The notes under the pieces: generated by a model
Told to the model about the DNA's origin: nothing
Databases searched by the model: none
Seen by the model: only the letters and a program-made list of their open reading frames with translations
Translations under genes and position numbers: made by a program
Part shown: positions 25,087-33,953 of the stretch, piece after piece
Layout of the letters: each line of letters starts with the position of its first letter
Numbering within the stretch: position 1 is the first letter of the stretch
Assembly (NCBI GenBank): GCA_016872645.1
Contig: VGZH01000011.1
Location: 1-64,000 of the forward strand
From: Planctomycetota bacterium
GTDB taxonomy: Bacteria; Planctomycetota; Planctomycetia; Planctomycetales; Planctomycetaceae
Direction: 5' to 3'
DNA: 64,000 bases

Positions 25087-26931
25087 ATGAGTGCCGTTGG
25101 AGTCGCCCACGAACATGGGCACGAACAGGAACACGCTCATGGTGCTCACGGGCATCATCAGCAGTCGTTCATGCAAAAGTATGTGTTCTCGACCGACCAC
25201 AAGATGATCGGCATGCAGTTCTTGTTCACAACACTGCTGATGCTGATGGTCGGTGGCGCGTTGGCCTTGGGGGTCCGTTGGCAGTTGGCGTTTCCGTGGA
25301 CCAATATGCCGATCTTCGGTCCGTTGTTCGCGAATGCCGGAGGACAGATCTCACCAGAGTTCTACACGATGCTCTTCACGATGCACGCAACCGTGATGAT
25401 CTTTCTGGTCGTCATCCCGGTGCTCGCTGGTGCCTTCGGAAACTTCCTGATCCCACTGATGATCGGGGCTGACGACATGGCCTTCCCGGTGCTCAACATG
25501 CTGAGCTACTGGTTCATGATTCCGGCCATAGCCTGCTTTGGAATGAGTTTTGTCTATGGCGGGGCCGCAGCCGGTTGGACCTCGTACCCGCTGCTTTCGG
25601 AATTGCGTGTTGCCGCGCCGTCTTCAGGGCCCGCTCAAACCTATTGGCTGTTGGGAGTCACGTTTGTCGGCGTGTCGTCGATGATGGGATCGGTCAACTA
25701 CATGACCACGATCATCAACATGCGTGCTCCGGGAATGACGTTGTTCCGCATGCCGCTGACGATCTGGGGCATGTTCATCACGGCGATTCTGCAAGCGTTC
25801 GCCCTGCCAGTTTTAACTGCGGCGGGATTCATGTTGCTGTTTGATCGGTTCGCGTTCGGCGGCTGGTTGGAGGGAATTCATACGGTGTTCTTCACTCCGG
25901 CTGGTATTGTGGTGAACAACGCCGCGCCAACCGTCGGTGGCGGACAGCCGTTGTTGTGGCAGCACTTGTTTTGGTTCTACTCGCACCCGGCCGTTTACAT
26001 CATGTTGCTGCCAGCGATGGGAATGACCTCGGACATGCTGGCCTGCATGTGTCGCAAGCCAATCTTCGGCTACAAGCCGATGGTCTATTCGATGTCGGCA
26101 ATCGCCGGGCTGGGCTTCATCGTGTGGGGCCACCACATGTTTACCAGCGGCATGAATCCGGCGCTGGGCATGACCTTCATGGTCTCGACTGTGATGATCG
26201 CTCTGCCGTCCGCCGTAAAAGTTTTCAACTGGATCGGCACGATCTGGGGTGGCCGCTTGCAGTTCAACACGGTGACACTGCACTGCATCGCGTTCGTGTC
26301 GATGTTCATTGTTGGCGGCTTGAGCGGCATCTTCATGGCCGCCGTACCGGTCGACATTTACATTCACGACACCTACATCATTGTGGCTCACTTCCACTAC
26401 GTCGTGTTCGGAACCACGATGTTCGGCGTCTTTGGGGCGATCCAGTTTTGGTTCCCAAAGATGTTCGGACGAAAGATGAACGAGTCCGTCGGCAAGTGGC
26501 ATTTCCTGCTGACTTATATTGGCTTCAATGGGGCCTTCTTCCCGATGCACATGTTGGGCATTGCCGGCTTTCCGCGGCGCTACGCGGACCCGTACATCCA
26601 TCCGTATCTGGAACACCTGCTGCCGCTGAATCAATTCATCACCATTTCTGCCATGGTCATGGGGTTCGCCCAATTTTTGCTGTTGGGCAATTTTGTGATC
26701 AGCATCTTCAACGGCCAGAAGGCGGGACGAAATCCCTGGAATGCGAACGGCTTGGAATGGTTCGCCCCGTCGCCGCCTGGCCACGGAAACTTCGATATTC
26801 CCCCCGTCTGCTACCGAGGCCCGTACGAGTACTCAAATCCGAACCGTGCTGACCAGGATTTCTGGATGCAGACCGATCCAAATCGAGGTCCGAAGAAACC
26901 TGCAGAAGTGGTTGCCCACGGACATACCTGA
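25087..26931 (+). CDS. ctaD: Cytochrome c oxidase subunit I (A2-type haem-copper oxidase)
   Basis: The 614-residue catalytic subunit has about 12 helices and the histidine ligands for haem a, haem a3 and CuB (for example FWFYSHPAVYIMLLPAMG, WGHHMFTSG, HFHYVVFG). YSHPAVY lacks the helix-VI glutamate (GHPEVY) but has the Tyr-Ser pair that defines A2-type oxidases, and the cross-link tyrosine is present. The first 25 residues are histidine-rich (eight His in HEHGHEQEHAHGAHGHH). The start is the ATG after the coxB stop; the frame extends upstream within coxB. Confidence 0.97.
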   Translation: MSAVGVAHEHGHEQEHAHGAHGHHQQSFMQKYVFSTDHKMIGMQFLFTTLLMLMVGGALALGVRWQLAFPWTNMPIFGPLFANAGGQISPEFYTMLFTMHATVMIFLVVIPVLAGAFGNFLIPLMIGADDMAFPVLNMLSYWFMIPAIACFGMSFVYGGAAAGWTSYPLLSELRVAAPSSGPAQTYWLLGVTFVGVSSMMGSVNYMTTIINMRAPGMTLFRMPLTIWGMFITAILQAFALPVLTAAGFMLLFDRFAFGGWLEGIHTVFFTPAGIVVNNAAPTVGGGQPLLWQHLFWFYSHPAVYIMLLPAMGMTSDMLACMCRKPIFGYKPMVYSMSAIAGLGFIVWGHHMFTSGMNPALGMTFMVSTVMIALPSAVKVFNWIGTIWGGRLQFNTVTLHCIAFVSMFIVGGLSGIFMAAVPVDIYIHDTYIIVAHFHYVVFGTTMFGVFGAIQFWFPKMFGRKMNESVGKWHFLLTYIGFNGAFFPMHMLGIAGFPRRYADPYIHPYLEHLLPLNQFITISAMVMGFAQFLLLGNFVISIFNGQKAGRNPWNANGLEWFAPSPPGHGNFDIPPVCYRGPYEYSNPNRADQDFWMQTDPNRGPKKPAEVVAHGHT

Positions 26932-26948
26932 TTCACCGCAGCTCTGCC

Positions 26949-27944
26949 ATGACGACCGCATCCTCACCACGTTGGCTCTCGCGTTACGCCGTTTTTACGG
27001 CGGTGATCGCGTTGTTGCCAATTGGCATGGGTGCGCTCGTGACGACACTCGATGCGGGAATGGCGTTCTTGGATTGGCCCACCTCTGACGGACAGAACAT
27101 GTTTCTGTATCCGTGGCTGCAAGACTTTCACGCGAACCGCGAGAAGTTCGTCGAACACGGACATCGTTTGGCGGGAAGCTTGATCGGGATGTTTTCGATC
27201 GGTTTGGTGGCCCTGACGCTACGAACCGAATTACGTCGTTGGGTGCGTGCCTTCTCGGTGGGCATCCTGACGGCAGTGGTGTTGCAGGGATTGCTCGGTG
27301 GTTTTCGAGTGATCGCCGACGCGCGTGTGGCCGCGCTGGTTCACGGTTCGTTTGCCTCGCTGATCTTTTCGGCGATCACTCTCTTCGCGTTGGTGACCGG
27401 ATCGAAATGGAAAAACGGCGGACGTACGGTGAATTCGACGGCGGTCATCTCGAACCAGTTGAAAATTCTCGCTGTCGCAACTCCGATCGTCTTATTTGGG
27501 CAGTCGTTGGTTGGCGGATTGGTCCGGCACTTGGGGCTGGCTTTGGACGAACACTTGGCCGGAGCCATTCTGGCGACGTTGTTGGCGGTGTCGCTGGTTG
27601 TCATCAGTTGGCGATCAGGCCAAAGATGGCTGCGTTCGGCGGGCGTCGGATTGCTGATCGTCTTCCTTGTTCAGTTGGCGCTCGGAGCCGGAGCGTGGGT
27701 CACTCGGTTTGGATTTCCACCAGCGGGTTACGTGGCTGTGCAACAGGCTCCGGAGCAAATTCTATTTCGAACGGCACACGCTGTGGCGGCGATGTTCGTG
27801 TTGATGATGTCGCTCCAAATCACGGCGCGCGTCTTGCGATTGAACTGGCTCGACCATGGATTACGTTGTCAAGATTCCAACCCCACGCTTGTTGGCACAC
27901 ACGTGTTGGAATCGCGATCGAAGTTCGCGGGAGGGCCCGCGTAA
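26949..27944 (+). CDS. ctaA: Haem A synthase
   Basis: The 331-residue protein has eight membrane helices and converts haem O to haem A for subunit I. Family histidines are visible in EHGHRLAGSLIGM, AALVHGSFASL, DEHLAGAIL and FRTAHAVAAMF. It follows subunit I by 17 nt and overlaps the next gene by one base (TAATG). The C-terminal 30 residues (DHGLRCQDSNPTLVG) lie beyond the last helix and look unconserved. Confidence 0.93.
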   Translation: MTTASSPRWLSRYAVFTAVIALLPIGMGALVTTLDAGMAFLDWPTSDGQNMFLYPWLQDFHANREKFVEHGHRLAGSLIGMFSIGLVALTLRTELRRWVRAFSVGILTAVVLQGLLGGFRVIADARVAALVHGSFASLIFSAITLFALVTGSKWKNGGRTVNSTAVISNQLKILAVATPIVLFGQSLVGGLVRHLGLALDEHLAGAILATLLAVSLVVISWRSGQRWLRSAGVGLLIVFLVQLALGAGAWVTRFGFPPAGYVAVQQAPEQILFRTAHAVAAMFVLMMSLQITARVLRLNWLDHGLRCQDSNPTLVGTHVLESRSKFAGGPA

Positions 27945-28879
27945 TGAGTACCCTCGTGGAACCACAAGTTACACTGGAACTCCCTTCGCCGTTGTCGGCA
28001 CCGGTGCATGTCATTCCGCGTTGGCGCGAGTACCTCGCGCTCACCAAGCCACGCATCGCTGTGATGGGTTTGGTCACAGTCGCATTGGGCTTCCTGCTGG
28101 CGACCACCGGTGAGTGGTCGAGGATCACGTTGGGGCACTCGCTGTTGGGGATCGGTTTGATTGCAGCCAGTTGCAGTGCGCTCAATCAGTGGCTGGAGCG
28201 GGACTCAGATCGTTTGATGGCTCGCACGGCGAATCGCCCGTTGCCGAGCGGCCGGATGTCGCCCCACGAAGTTCTGGCATTTGGTCTCGGACTTTGGCTG
28301 CTCGGTGCAATCGAGCTGATTTGCTTCGTAAATGAACGGACCGCGGTGTTGGCTTCGGTAACTTTGTTGTTGTACGTCGTGATTTACACGCCGCTTAAGC
28401 GTCGCACTTCGTTATGCACGGCCATCGGAGCGATCCCCGGCGCCATGCCACCAGTCCTCGGATGGGTTGCTGCCGGAGGTGAGTTGGACGCTGGTGCGTT
28501 CGCGCTCTTCGCCACTTTGTTTGTCTGGCAATTCCCGCACTTCCTGGCGATCGCTTGGCTGTATCGCGAGCAATATGCGGCGGCTGGGTTGCGGATGTTG
28601 CCGCAAACGCGACCGGTTCCGCGAATTGTCGGTTGGATGTGCGTCGGCTATGCCTTGGCGGTGATTCCCGTCAGCTTGCTGCTTAGGGAGGCGGCCCTGG
28701 CAGGGGATCTGTTTGCGTTGTTCGCAATCGGCCTCGGTTTGGGCTACGTCGCGTTTTCCGTTCGCTTTCTGCTGGCCGAGTCGGTGCAGACGGCTCGCCA
28801 GTTGTTGTGGTTTTCGTTGGTGTATCTGCCGGCACTGTTGCTGGCTCTGACTTGGGATCATTGGAGATTGTTGAGTTAG
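27944..28879 (+). CDS. ctaB: Protohaem IX farnesyltransferase (haem O synthase)
   Basis: This 311-residue UbiA-family prenyltransferase adds the farnesyl tail to haem B. Landmarks are LALTKPRIAVMGL, the aspartate-rich NQWLERDSDRLMARTANRPLP, a stretch VVIYTPLKRRTSLCTAIGAIPGAMPP, and the second region WQFPHFLAIAWLYREQYA. Its start overlaps the ctaA stop, so translation is likely coupled. It is followed by a GTCGTG hairpin before the subunit III gene. Confidence 0.94.
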   Translation: MSTLVEPQVTLELPSPLSAPVHVIPRWREYLALTKPRIAVMGLVTVALGFLLATTGEWSRITLGHSLLGIGLIAASCSALNQWLERDSDRLMARTANRPLPSGRMSPHEVLAFGLGLWLLGAIELICFVNERTAVLASVTLLLYVVIYTPLKRRTSLCTAIGAIPGAMPPVLGWVAAGGELDAGAFALFATLFVWQFPHFLAIAWLYREQYAAAGLRMLPQTRPVPRIVGWMCVGYALAVIPVSLLLREAALAGDLFALFAIGLGLGYVAFSVRFLLAESVQTARQLLWFSLVYLPALLLALTWDHWRLLS

Positions 28880-28884
28880 TTCGA

Positions 28885-28918
28885 CACGAGGCCCACGACT
28901 CGCACAGTCGTGGCACGA
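28885..28918. repeat. Palindromic element type III between ctaB and subunit III
   Basis: CCACGACT and AGTCGTGG form a perfect 8-bp stem (28893-28913) with a CGCAC loop, flanked by GCC and CAC. It is too short of T residues to be an intrinsic terminator. It may be another small interspersed palindrome or an mRNA processing or stability hairpin. Confidence 0.5.
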
Positions 28919-28935
28919 AGAATTCGGAAAGAGAT

Positions 28936-29904
28936 ATGTCGCAAACACCTACTGCCGGTCACGCGGTTCCGCCCATCAAGATGGGGTTGGCGATTTCCAA
29001 CTCCAAGCTGTGCATGTGGCTGTTCCTCGGCACCGAGATCATGTTCTTTACGGCGTTCATCGGCACGTACATCGTGCTGCGGATGGGGTCCAAAGGCTGG
29101 CCGACCGATCCCGATGTGACACACATCCGTGTCGCGGCTGGTGGCATCAACACGTTTGTGCTGATTCTCTCAAGTTACTTCGTCGTGGTGGCGCACGAAG
29201 CGATGGGGGCGCACGATTACGGCAGAGCTCGAAAATTCTTGCAGTGGACGTTTGCGTTGGCTTTGGTGTTTCTCGGCATTAAGGGGTACGAGTATTACGG
29301 CAAGATCGACCATGACATTCTGCCTGGCCACATCGCTGAAAACGATCAACAGGCAAAAGCGAAAGTGCTCCGAGAATCGGAAGCAGCGGTTGCGAAGCGA
29401 CTGGAATATCTGGCCGCAGAAGCGATCAGTTCCAAAGTAGCCGAAAAACTGCCGGAGCCGAAGGACGATGCAACGAAGCTAAAGGCGTTGCTGGCTGAGG
29501 CTGGCAGCAAAGCAGAAGGCAAAGCGGGCGAGGAGTTTCGTGGCTTCGGCGAGATGTTCAAAAAGTTTGATTTGATGAAGCAAGGCATCCTGCGAGAAGA
29601 CTTGTCGTTGGACGACGTCGAATCGCAGCTGACAGCACTGAAGGCCAATGAGCAATGGGGCTATGTTTTCAAGTCGGTCCACGAGCCGCATCCGATTCTG
29701 TACGGCAACATTTTCGCATCGTGCTACTTCCTGATGACTGGTTTCCACGCGCTGCATGTGATCATCGGCATGCTCTTGTTTTGGATCGTTCTAAAGCAGA
29801 CCAACCTGCAAGGCTGGCATGACTTTGTAGAGAACAGCGGCTTGTATTGGCACTTCGTTGATTTGGTGTGGATCTTCCTGTTCCCGTTGCTCTACATCGT
29901 TTGA
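28936..29904 (+). CDS. ctaE: Cytochrome c oxidase subunit III with a ~115-residue charged insertion
   Basis: The 322-residue protein begins MSQTPTAGHAVPP, with GAGAT upstream of the ATG. Helices 1-3 (LCMWLFLGTEIMFFTAFIG, NTFVLILSSYFVVVAHEAM, LQWTFALALVFLGIKGYEYY) and helices 4-5 (YFLMTGFHALHVIIGMLLFW, YWHFVDLVWIFLFPLLYI) are normal for this subunit. Between them, residues about 130-248 form a charged, helix-rich segment (EAAVAKRLEYLAAEAI, KFDLMKQGILREDL) that the usual subunit lacks. The upstream extension of the frame overlaps ctaB and is not translated. Confidence 0.93.
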   Translation: MSQTPTAGHAVPPIKMGLAISNSKLCMWLFLGTEIMFFTAFIGTYIVLRMGSKGWPTDPDVTHIRVAAGGINTFVLILSSYFVVVAHEAMGAHDYGRARKFLQWTFALALVFLGIKGYEYYGKIDHDILPGHIAENDQQAKAKVLRESEAAVAKRLEYLAAEAISSKVAEKLPEPKDDATKLKALLAEAGSKAEGKAGEEFRGFGEMFKKFDLMKQGILREDLSLDDVESQLTALKANEQWGYVFKSVHEPHPILYGNIFASCYFLMTGFHALHVIIGMLLFWIVLKQTNLQGWHDFVENSGLYWHFVDLVWIFLFPLLYIV

Positions 29905-29963
29905 AGCTGCCAAATACTTGCCCTGCCGGGACAAACCCAGCGGGGATCTGAAGGACATCATTC

Positions 29964-30338
29964 ATGCACGACGACCATTCTCAGCACGAGCATCCCAAGT
30001 ACGCGGTTATCTTCGGGGCACTGTGTGTCTTCACGCTGATCTCGATCCTGGCGGACGTGGTGCATTTGCCCTGGGCAGTCAAAGTGGTGGCCGTGCTGTC
30101 GGTGGCAACGTGCAAGGCGCTGTGCGTCATGGCGTGGTTCATGCATTTGAAGTTCGAGCGGGGTTGGAAATATGTGCTGCTGGCACCAACGACGATTCTC
30201 GCGTTGGGACTGCCGCTGGCTCTGACTCCCGACATCGGCGAGCACTATTACCATCAGGATGTGCCGCAGGCGGCGGATTTTGCGGAGCACGAAGCCCGCG
30301 CGGCGGCGCATCACGGATCGGCTGCCACTGAGCACTAA
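29964..30338 (+). CDS. ctaF: Cytochrome c oxidase subunit IV (prokaryotic type)
   Basis: This small 124-residue membrane protein has three hydrophobic helices (YAVIFGALCVFTLISILAD, VAVLSVATCKALCVMAWFM, YVLLAPTTILALGLPLAL). The position, after subunit III, and the CKALCVMAWFMHLKFERGW segment identify it as the CyoD/COX4_pro family. The histidine-rich end (HYYHQDVPQ...HHGSAATEH) is extra-membrane. It is an accessory subunit without redox centres. Confidence 0.85.
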   Translation: MHDDHSQHEHPKYAVIFGALCVFTLISILADVVHLPWAVKVVAVLSVATCKALCVMAWFMHLKFERGWKYVLLAPTTILALGLPLALTPDIGEHYYHQDVPQAADFAEHEARAAAHHGSAATEH

Positions 30339-30359
30339 GATCGGTCGCTGTCCCGCATC

Positions 30360-31307
30360 ATGATCGCCATCCGCGTTGATGATCTGTCTCATGCCTATGG
30401 CGATCGGCCGGCGCTCAATCGTGTGACGTTTGAGATTCGGCGGGGAGAGATCTTTGGATTGCTCGGCCCGAATGGCGGCGGCAAGACGACGTTGTTTCGA
30501 GTTCTCTCGACACTGCTTGCGGTTCAGTCCGGGCGGGTGAAAGTGCTCGATCACGACGTCGCGACAAACTCGGCGGTGATTCGACAGCGGATCGGAGTCA
30601 CGTTTCAAGCGCCAAGTTTGGATCGGCGACTGACGGTGCGGGAGAACCTCGTCCATCAGGGGCATCTTTACGGACTGCGTGGGCGGGATCTGGGAGCGCG
30701 GATTGACGATCGGCTGGCTCGGTTGGGGCTGACCGATCGAATGCACGCCTCGGTCAATTCATTGTCTGGCGGCCTGCAACGCCGAGCCGAAATCGCGAAG
30801 GGAATGCTGCACGATCCGGAGTTGTTGTTGCTCGATGAACCAAGCACGGGACTCGACCCCGGTGCGCGGCATGATTTGTGGCGGTACTTGCAGCAGCTTC
30901 GGAGCGAGAACGGCGTGACGATCGTGGTGACGACGCACTTGATGGAAGAGGCCGAGAAGTGCGACAGTCTGGGCCTGCTGGATCGTGGTCAGTTAGTCGC
31001 GCTGGGTACTCCCGCTGAGTTGCGTGCGGAGATCGGCGGCGATTGCCTGACAATCGCGGCAGAGGAGCCAGCGAAATTGTCGGCGCGGATCGCCGAGCGA
31101 TATGGGATCGAATCGAAGTTGCTCGGCGGGACGTTGCGGATTGAGCGTGCTCGGGGACACGAATTGTTGCGAGAACTTGTGGAAGCGTTTCCGGAAGAGA
31201 TCACATCGGTGTCGCTCGGCAAGCCGTCACTGGAAGATGTGTTCATTGCCAAGACAGGGCATCGGTTTTGGAATGAAGCAGAAGACAACAACCGGGAAAC
31301 CGGGTAA
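30360..31307 (+). CDS. ABC transporter ATP-binding protein
   Basis: The 315-residue ATPase has Walker A (GPNGGGKTT), a Q-loop in GVTFQAPSL, the signature LSGGLQRRAEIA, Walker B with LLLLDEPSTGLDPG, and a switch histidine in VVTTHLMEEAEK. The C-terminal 90 residues are the extension typical of drug or lipid-type ABC-2 exporters. It pairs with the permease that follows. Its place within the oxidase run suggests export linked to oxidase or haem assembly, such as a haem or copper-related substrate. This is an inference; no substrate motif is seen. Confidence 0.9.
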   Translation: MIAIRVDDLSHAYGDRPALNRVTFEIRRGEIFGLLGPNGGGKTTLFRVLSTLLAVQSGRVKVLDHDVATNSAVIRQRIGVTFQAPSLDRRLTVRENLVHQGHLYGLRGRDLGARIDDRLARLGLTDRMHASVNSLSGGLQRRAEIAKGMLHDPELLLLDEPSTGLDPGARHDLWRYLQQLRSENGVTIVVTTHLMEEAEKCDSLGLLDRGQLVALGTPAELRAEIGGDCLTIAAEEPAKLSARIAERYGIESKLLGGTLRIERARGHELLRELVEAFPEEITSVSLGKPSLEDVFIAKTGHRFWNEAEDNNRETG

Positions 31308-31319
31308 TCGAGAATCATC

Positions 31320-32180
31320 GTGGCATCAGTTAACCAAACACTCCGACAACAACTGCCGGCCTTCTGGCTGCCGATCTGGACGCTGACGTGGCGTGAGCTG
31401 CTGCGCTTTTTTCGGCAGCGGACGCGCGTCGTCGGGGCGCTGGGGCAGCCGTTGATCTTTTGGGTACTGTTCGGAGCGGGATTACGTGGATCGTTTCACG
31501 CCCCGGAGTGGGCACCCAGCGGGATGAGTTATCAGGAATACTTCTTCCCCGGCGTGACGGTGATGATCGTGTTGTTCACGGCGATCTTCTCGACGATCTC
31601 GATTATCGAGGATCGTCGCGAAGGATTCTTGCAAGGAGTGCTCGTGGCGCCGGTGTCACGTTTGGCGTTGGTGTTGGGGAAGCTGTCGGGGGGAACCTTG
31701 TTGGCACTGATCCAGGCGGCGTTGTTTTTAGTAATCGGGCCGCTGTTGTATTTTGTCGGACTGGGGCCGAGTCTGGGTTGGCATCTGTCGCCAGTCGGCT
31801 GGCTGGCGATGGTAGGCTTCCTTGGTTTGGTCGCGTTCGCACTGACGGCGTTGGGATACTCGATGGCCTGGTCGCTCGATTCAACGCAGGGGTTTCACGC
31901 GTTGATGAGCGTTTTTCTCATGCCGATGTGGTTGCTGTCCGGGTCGTTCTTTCCGGTGCCGGAGTCGGGCTGGTTGTCGTGGGTGATGCGGTTGAACCCG
32001 TTGACTTACGGAGTTGCTGGCCTGCGGAGGTTGATGTCGCCGACATTGGCCGAGGTTGCGGCGAGCAGTTCGCTGCCGAACCTGTGGATCTGTGTCGCAG
32101 CGACGTGTGGATTCTGCCTGTTGACGGTGACGCTGGCCTGCTGGCTGACTCACCGCAGGAGCGTGATCAATGTCCGATAG
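31320..32180 (+). CDS. ABC-2 type transporter permease
   Basis: This 286-residue permease starts at a GTG. Six hydrophobic helices are visible, including PLIFWVLFGAGLRGSF, ALIQAALFLVIGPLLYFVGL, MSVFLMPMWLLSGSFFP (with a proline turn) and ICVAATCGFCLLTVTLACWL, as in ABC-2 family exporters. It follows its ATPase by 12 nt. The next gene (sco) starts inside its last codons, which couples translation. Confidence 0.88.
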   Translation: MASVNQTLRQQLPAFWLPIWTLTWRELLRFFRQRTRVVGALGQPLIFWVLFGAGLRGSFHAPEWAPSGMSYQEYFFPGVTVMIVLFTAIFSTISIIEDRREGFLQGVLVAPVSRLALVLGKLSGGTLLALIQAALFLVIGPLLYFVGLGPSLGWHLSPVGWLAMVGFLGLVAFALTALGYSMAWSLDSTQGFHALMSVFLMPMWLLSGSFFPVPESGWLSWVMRLNPLTYGVAGLRRLMSPTLAEVAASSSLPNLWICVAATCGFCLLTVTLACWLTHRRSVINVR

Positions 32181-33003
32181 TTTTTCGTCCGAGACTTCGG
32201 CGCGAGCAAACAGCACTCCGGCACCGACGAATGGCTCGCCGAGCGTGCTGCGTTGGTTCTTCGTGATCAATGGTCTGTTCTGCTTCGTGTTGATCGGAGC
32301 TTGGGTCGCGTTCGGGATGCGCGGTCGCGGAGATTCGGACAACGCTGGCTTGAATCCGTTTGCTCGCGGAAAGGACACGATCGAAGAAGAGGACGACAAC
32401 AACGGCCGACCAAAGGTCGTGAAGATCGAGATGAAGTGGAGCGAGAATGGCATCGCCGATTTTGAACTCACCGAGCGCGATGGGCGAGTCGTTCACAAGT
32501 CGGACCTCGAAGGGCATCCGTGGGTCGTGAGCTTCATCTTCACGAACTGCGCGGGGCCCTGCGCGAAGGTCTCGTCGGCGATGCAGCGGTTGCAGAAGGA
32601 GTTCTTCGCGGAGACCGATCTGCGACTGGTGACGATCACGGTCGATCCGGAGCGAGATCAGCCGGAGCAGCTTTCCAAGTACGCCGATGGATACGAGGCC
32701 GATCCCGATCGCTGGTTGTTTCTGACCGATCCAACAGGCAAGAAAGACAAAATCTATCCGATGATTAACGGGAGCTTCCTGATGCGCGTCGAAGAGGCGA
32801 CGGGAGCGATGCGAGAGCCGGGATACGAATTCATCCACACGAACAACGTGCTGTTGGTCGACGAGCGCGGAGTCGTGCAAGGAAAGTGGCTCTCAACGGA
32901 CGAGGCGGAGTTTTCGCAGTTGCGGCGTGAGTTGAAGAAGCGGCTGAAGAAAATCACGAAGGACGAAACACCCACTGACGAAAGAAAGTCGAAGCCCGAA
33001 TGA
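32170..33003 (+). CDS. SCO1/SenC-type copper chaperone for CuA
   Basis: The 277-residue protein has an N-terminal membrane anchor (VLRWFFVINGLFCFVLIGAW) and a thioredoxin-fold domain. The copper-binding motif is C127-AGP-C131 (FTNCAGPCAK), and the conserved histidine occurs in YEFIHTNNVLLVDERG. SCO proteins deliver copper to the CuA site of subunit II. The ATG lies inside the permease gene after AGGAG. The C-terminus is charged (KKRLKKITKDETPTDERKSK). It ends in an ATGA overlap with the DUF420 gene. Confidence 0.93.
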   Translation: MSDSFSSETSARANSTPAPTNGSPSVLRWFFVINGLFCFVLIGAWVAFGMRGRGDSDNAGLNPFARGKDTIEEEDDNNGRPKVVKIEMKWSENGIADFELTERDGRVVHKSDLEGHPWVVSFIFTNCAGPCAKVSSAMQRLQKEFFAETDLRLVTITVDPERDQPEQLSKYADGYEADPDRWLFLTDPTGKKDKIYPMINGSFLMRVEEATGAMREPGYEFIHTNNVLLVDERGVVQGKWLSTDEAEFSQLRRELKKRLKKITKDETPTDERKSKPE

Positions 33004-33491
33004 CGAAGCCTGACGTTCCGGATTGGGTGCTGTGGTTGCCGCCGCTGAATGCGTCGCTAAACGGGTTGGCGACGGTCTTGTTGCTGCTCGGCTGGTGGAT
33101 GATCCATCGCGGGAAGCGTGACGCTCACAAACGGACGATGCTGGGTGCGTTCGCTGTGTCGGCAGTGTTTCTAGCCTGTTATCTCGTGTATCATGGGATG
33201 CTCAAAAGCTACACGGGGAGCGGCTCGAAAGCCTTCACGGGAATTGGACTGATCCGGCCGGTTTACTACTCGATTCTGATCAGTCATGTGTTTTTGGCGT
33301 TCTTCGTGGCGGTGCTTGCTCCGCTGACGATTTGGAAAGGACTGGCGGCGGACAAGGTCGAGCGGCTCGGTCAGACCGCGGATTGGTCGGGACATCGGAA
33401 GATCGCGAAGGTGACATTTCCGATTTGGGTGTATGTTTCGGTGACAGGAGTGGTGATTTACTTCTTGGCGTATCACTGGCCGAGTTCATAA
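33000..33491 (+). CDS. ctaM: DUF420 (CtaM-type) membrane assembly factor
   Basis: This 163-residue membrane protein has four to five helices. Visible features are NGLATVLLLLGWWMIHRGKRD, AVSAVFLACYLVYHGML, YYSILISHVFLAFFVAVLAPLT and FPIWVYVSVTGVVIYFLAYHW, with histidines and an arginine typical of DUF420. Family members (CtaM, also called YozB) are needed for functional haem-copper oxidase in Bacillales. The start overlaps the SCO stop (ATGA), so the two assembly factors are coupled. Confidence 0.85.
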   Translation: MTKPDVPDWVLWLPPLNASLNGLATVLLLLGWWMIHRGKRDAHKRTMLGAFAVSAVFLACYLVYHGMLKSYTGSGSKAFTGIGLIRPVYYSILISHVFLAFFVAVLAPLTIWKGLAADKVERLGQTADWSGHRKIAKVTFPIWVYVSVTGVVIYFLAYHWPSS

Positions 33492-33527
33492 AATCTGTAC
33501 CGTTCCGGTTGAACAGGGGGATTGAAG

Positions 33528-33848
33528 ATGACTCGCACAATATTGTTGCTAACCGCGTTAGTGTTGGGGATCGGAATGTTTGGCCCGGTGGTCCAGCCGG
33601 CTCAGGCCTGTCCGATGTGCAAGATCGCCAACGAGCAGGACTCGTTGCTACCGAAGGCTTACATGTATTCGATCCTCTTTATGATGGGGATGATCTTCAG
33701 TCTGGCGGGGGGCGTCGCGTTCTGCGTGTATTCGCTAAGCCGCCGAGAAAATGCGGCTCTCGAAGCCTTGGGGCAGTACGGTGGATTCACGGCCGACGCG
33801 AACTCACTGAATCTGTTGCCCGACGGTGCATCGCCGGCAACTGCCTGA
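33528..33848 (+). CDS. Small exported membrane protein with CPMC motif
   Basis: The 106-residue product starts at the ATG after GGGGG. It has a signal-like N-terminus (LLLTALVLGIGMFGPVVQPAQA), then CPMCKIANEQ, a hydrophobic helix (YSILFMMGMIFSLAGGVAF), and a soluble tail. Homologues of similar design with CPMC/CKMC close to the membrane occur after oxidase assembly genes in planctomycetes. I infer a redox or copper-related accessory role. It closes the respiratory run. Confidence 0.6.
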   Translation: MTRTILLLTALVLGIGMFGPVVQPAQACPMCKIANEQDSLLPKAYMYSILFMMGMIFSLAGGVAFCVYSLSRRENAALEALGQYGGFTADANSLNLLPDGASPATA

Positions 33849-33953
33849 AGTCCGATGGATTCAAAATCAGCACGACACGCCGGCGAGTCATCGTATCCTG
33901 CGAGACTGTGACCACTCGCTTGCGCGTCGTGCTGATTCTCAAATCACGGCGCC

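Noticed and set aside
27113-27943. Long N-terminal extension of the CtaB frame
   Set aside because: It is the shadow of ctaA and not similar to any prenyltransferase.
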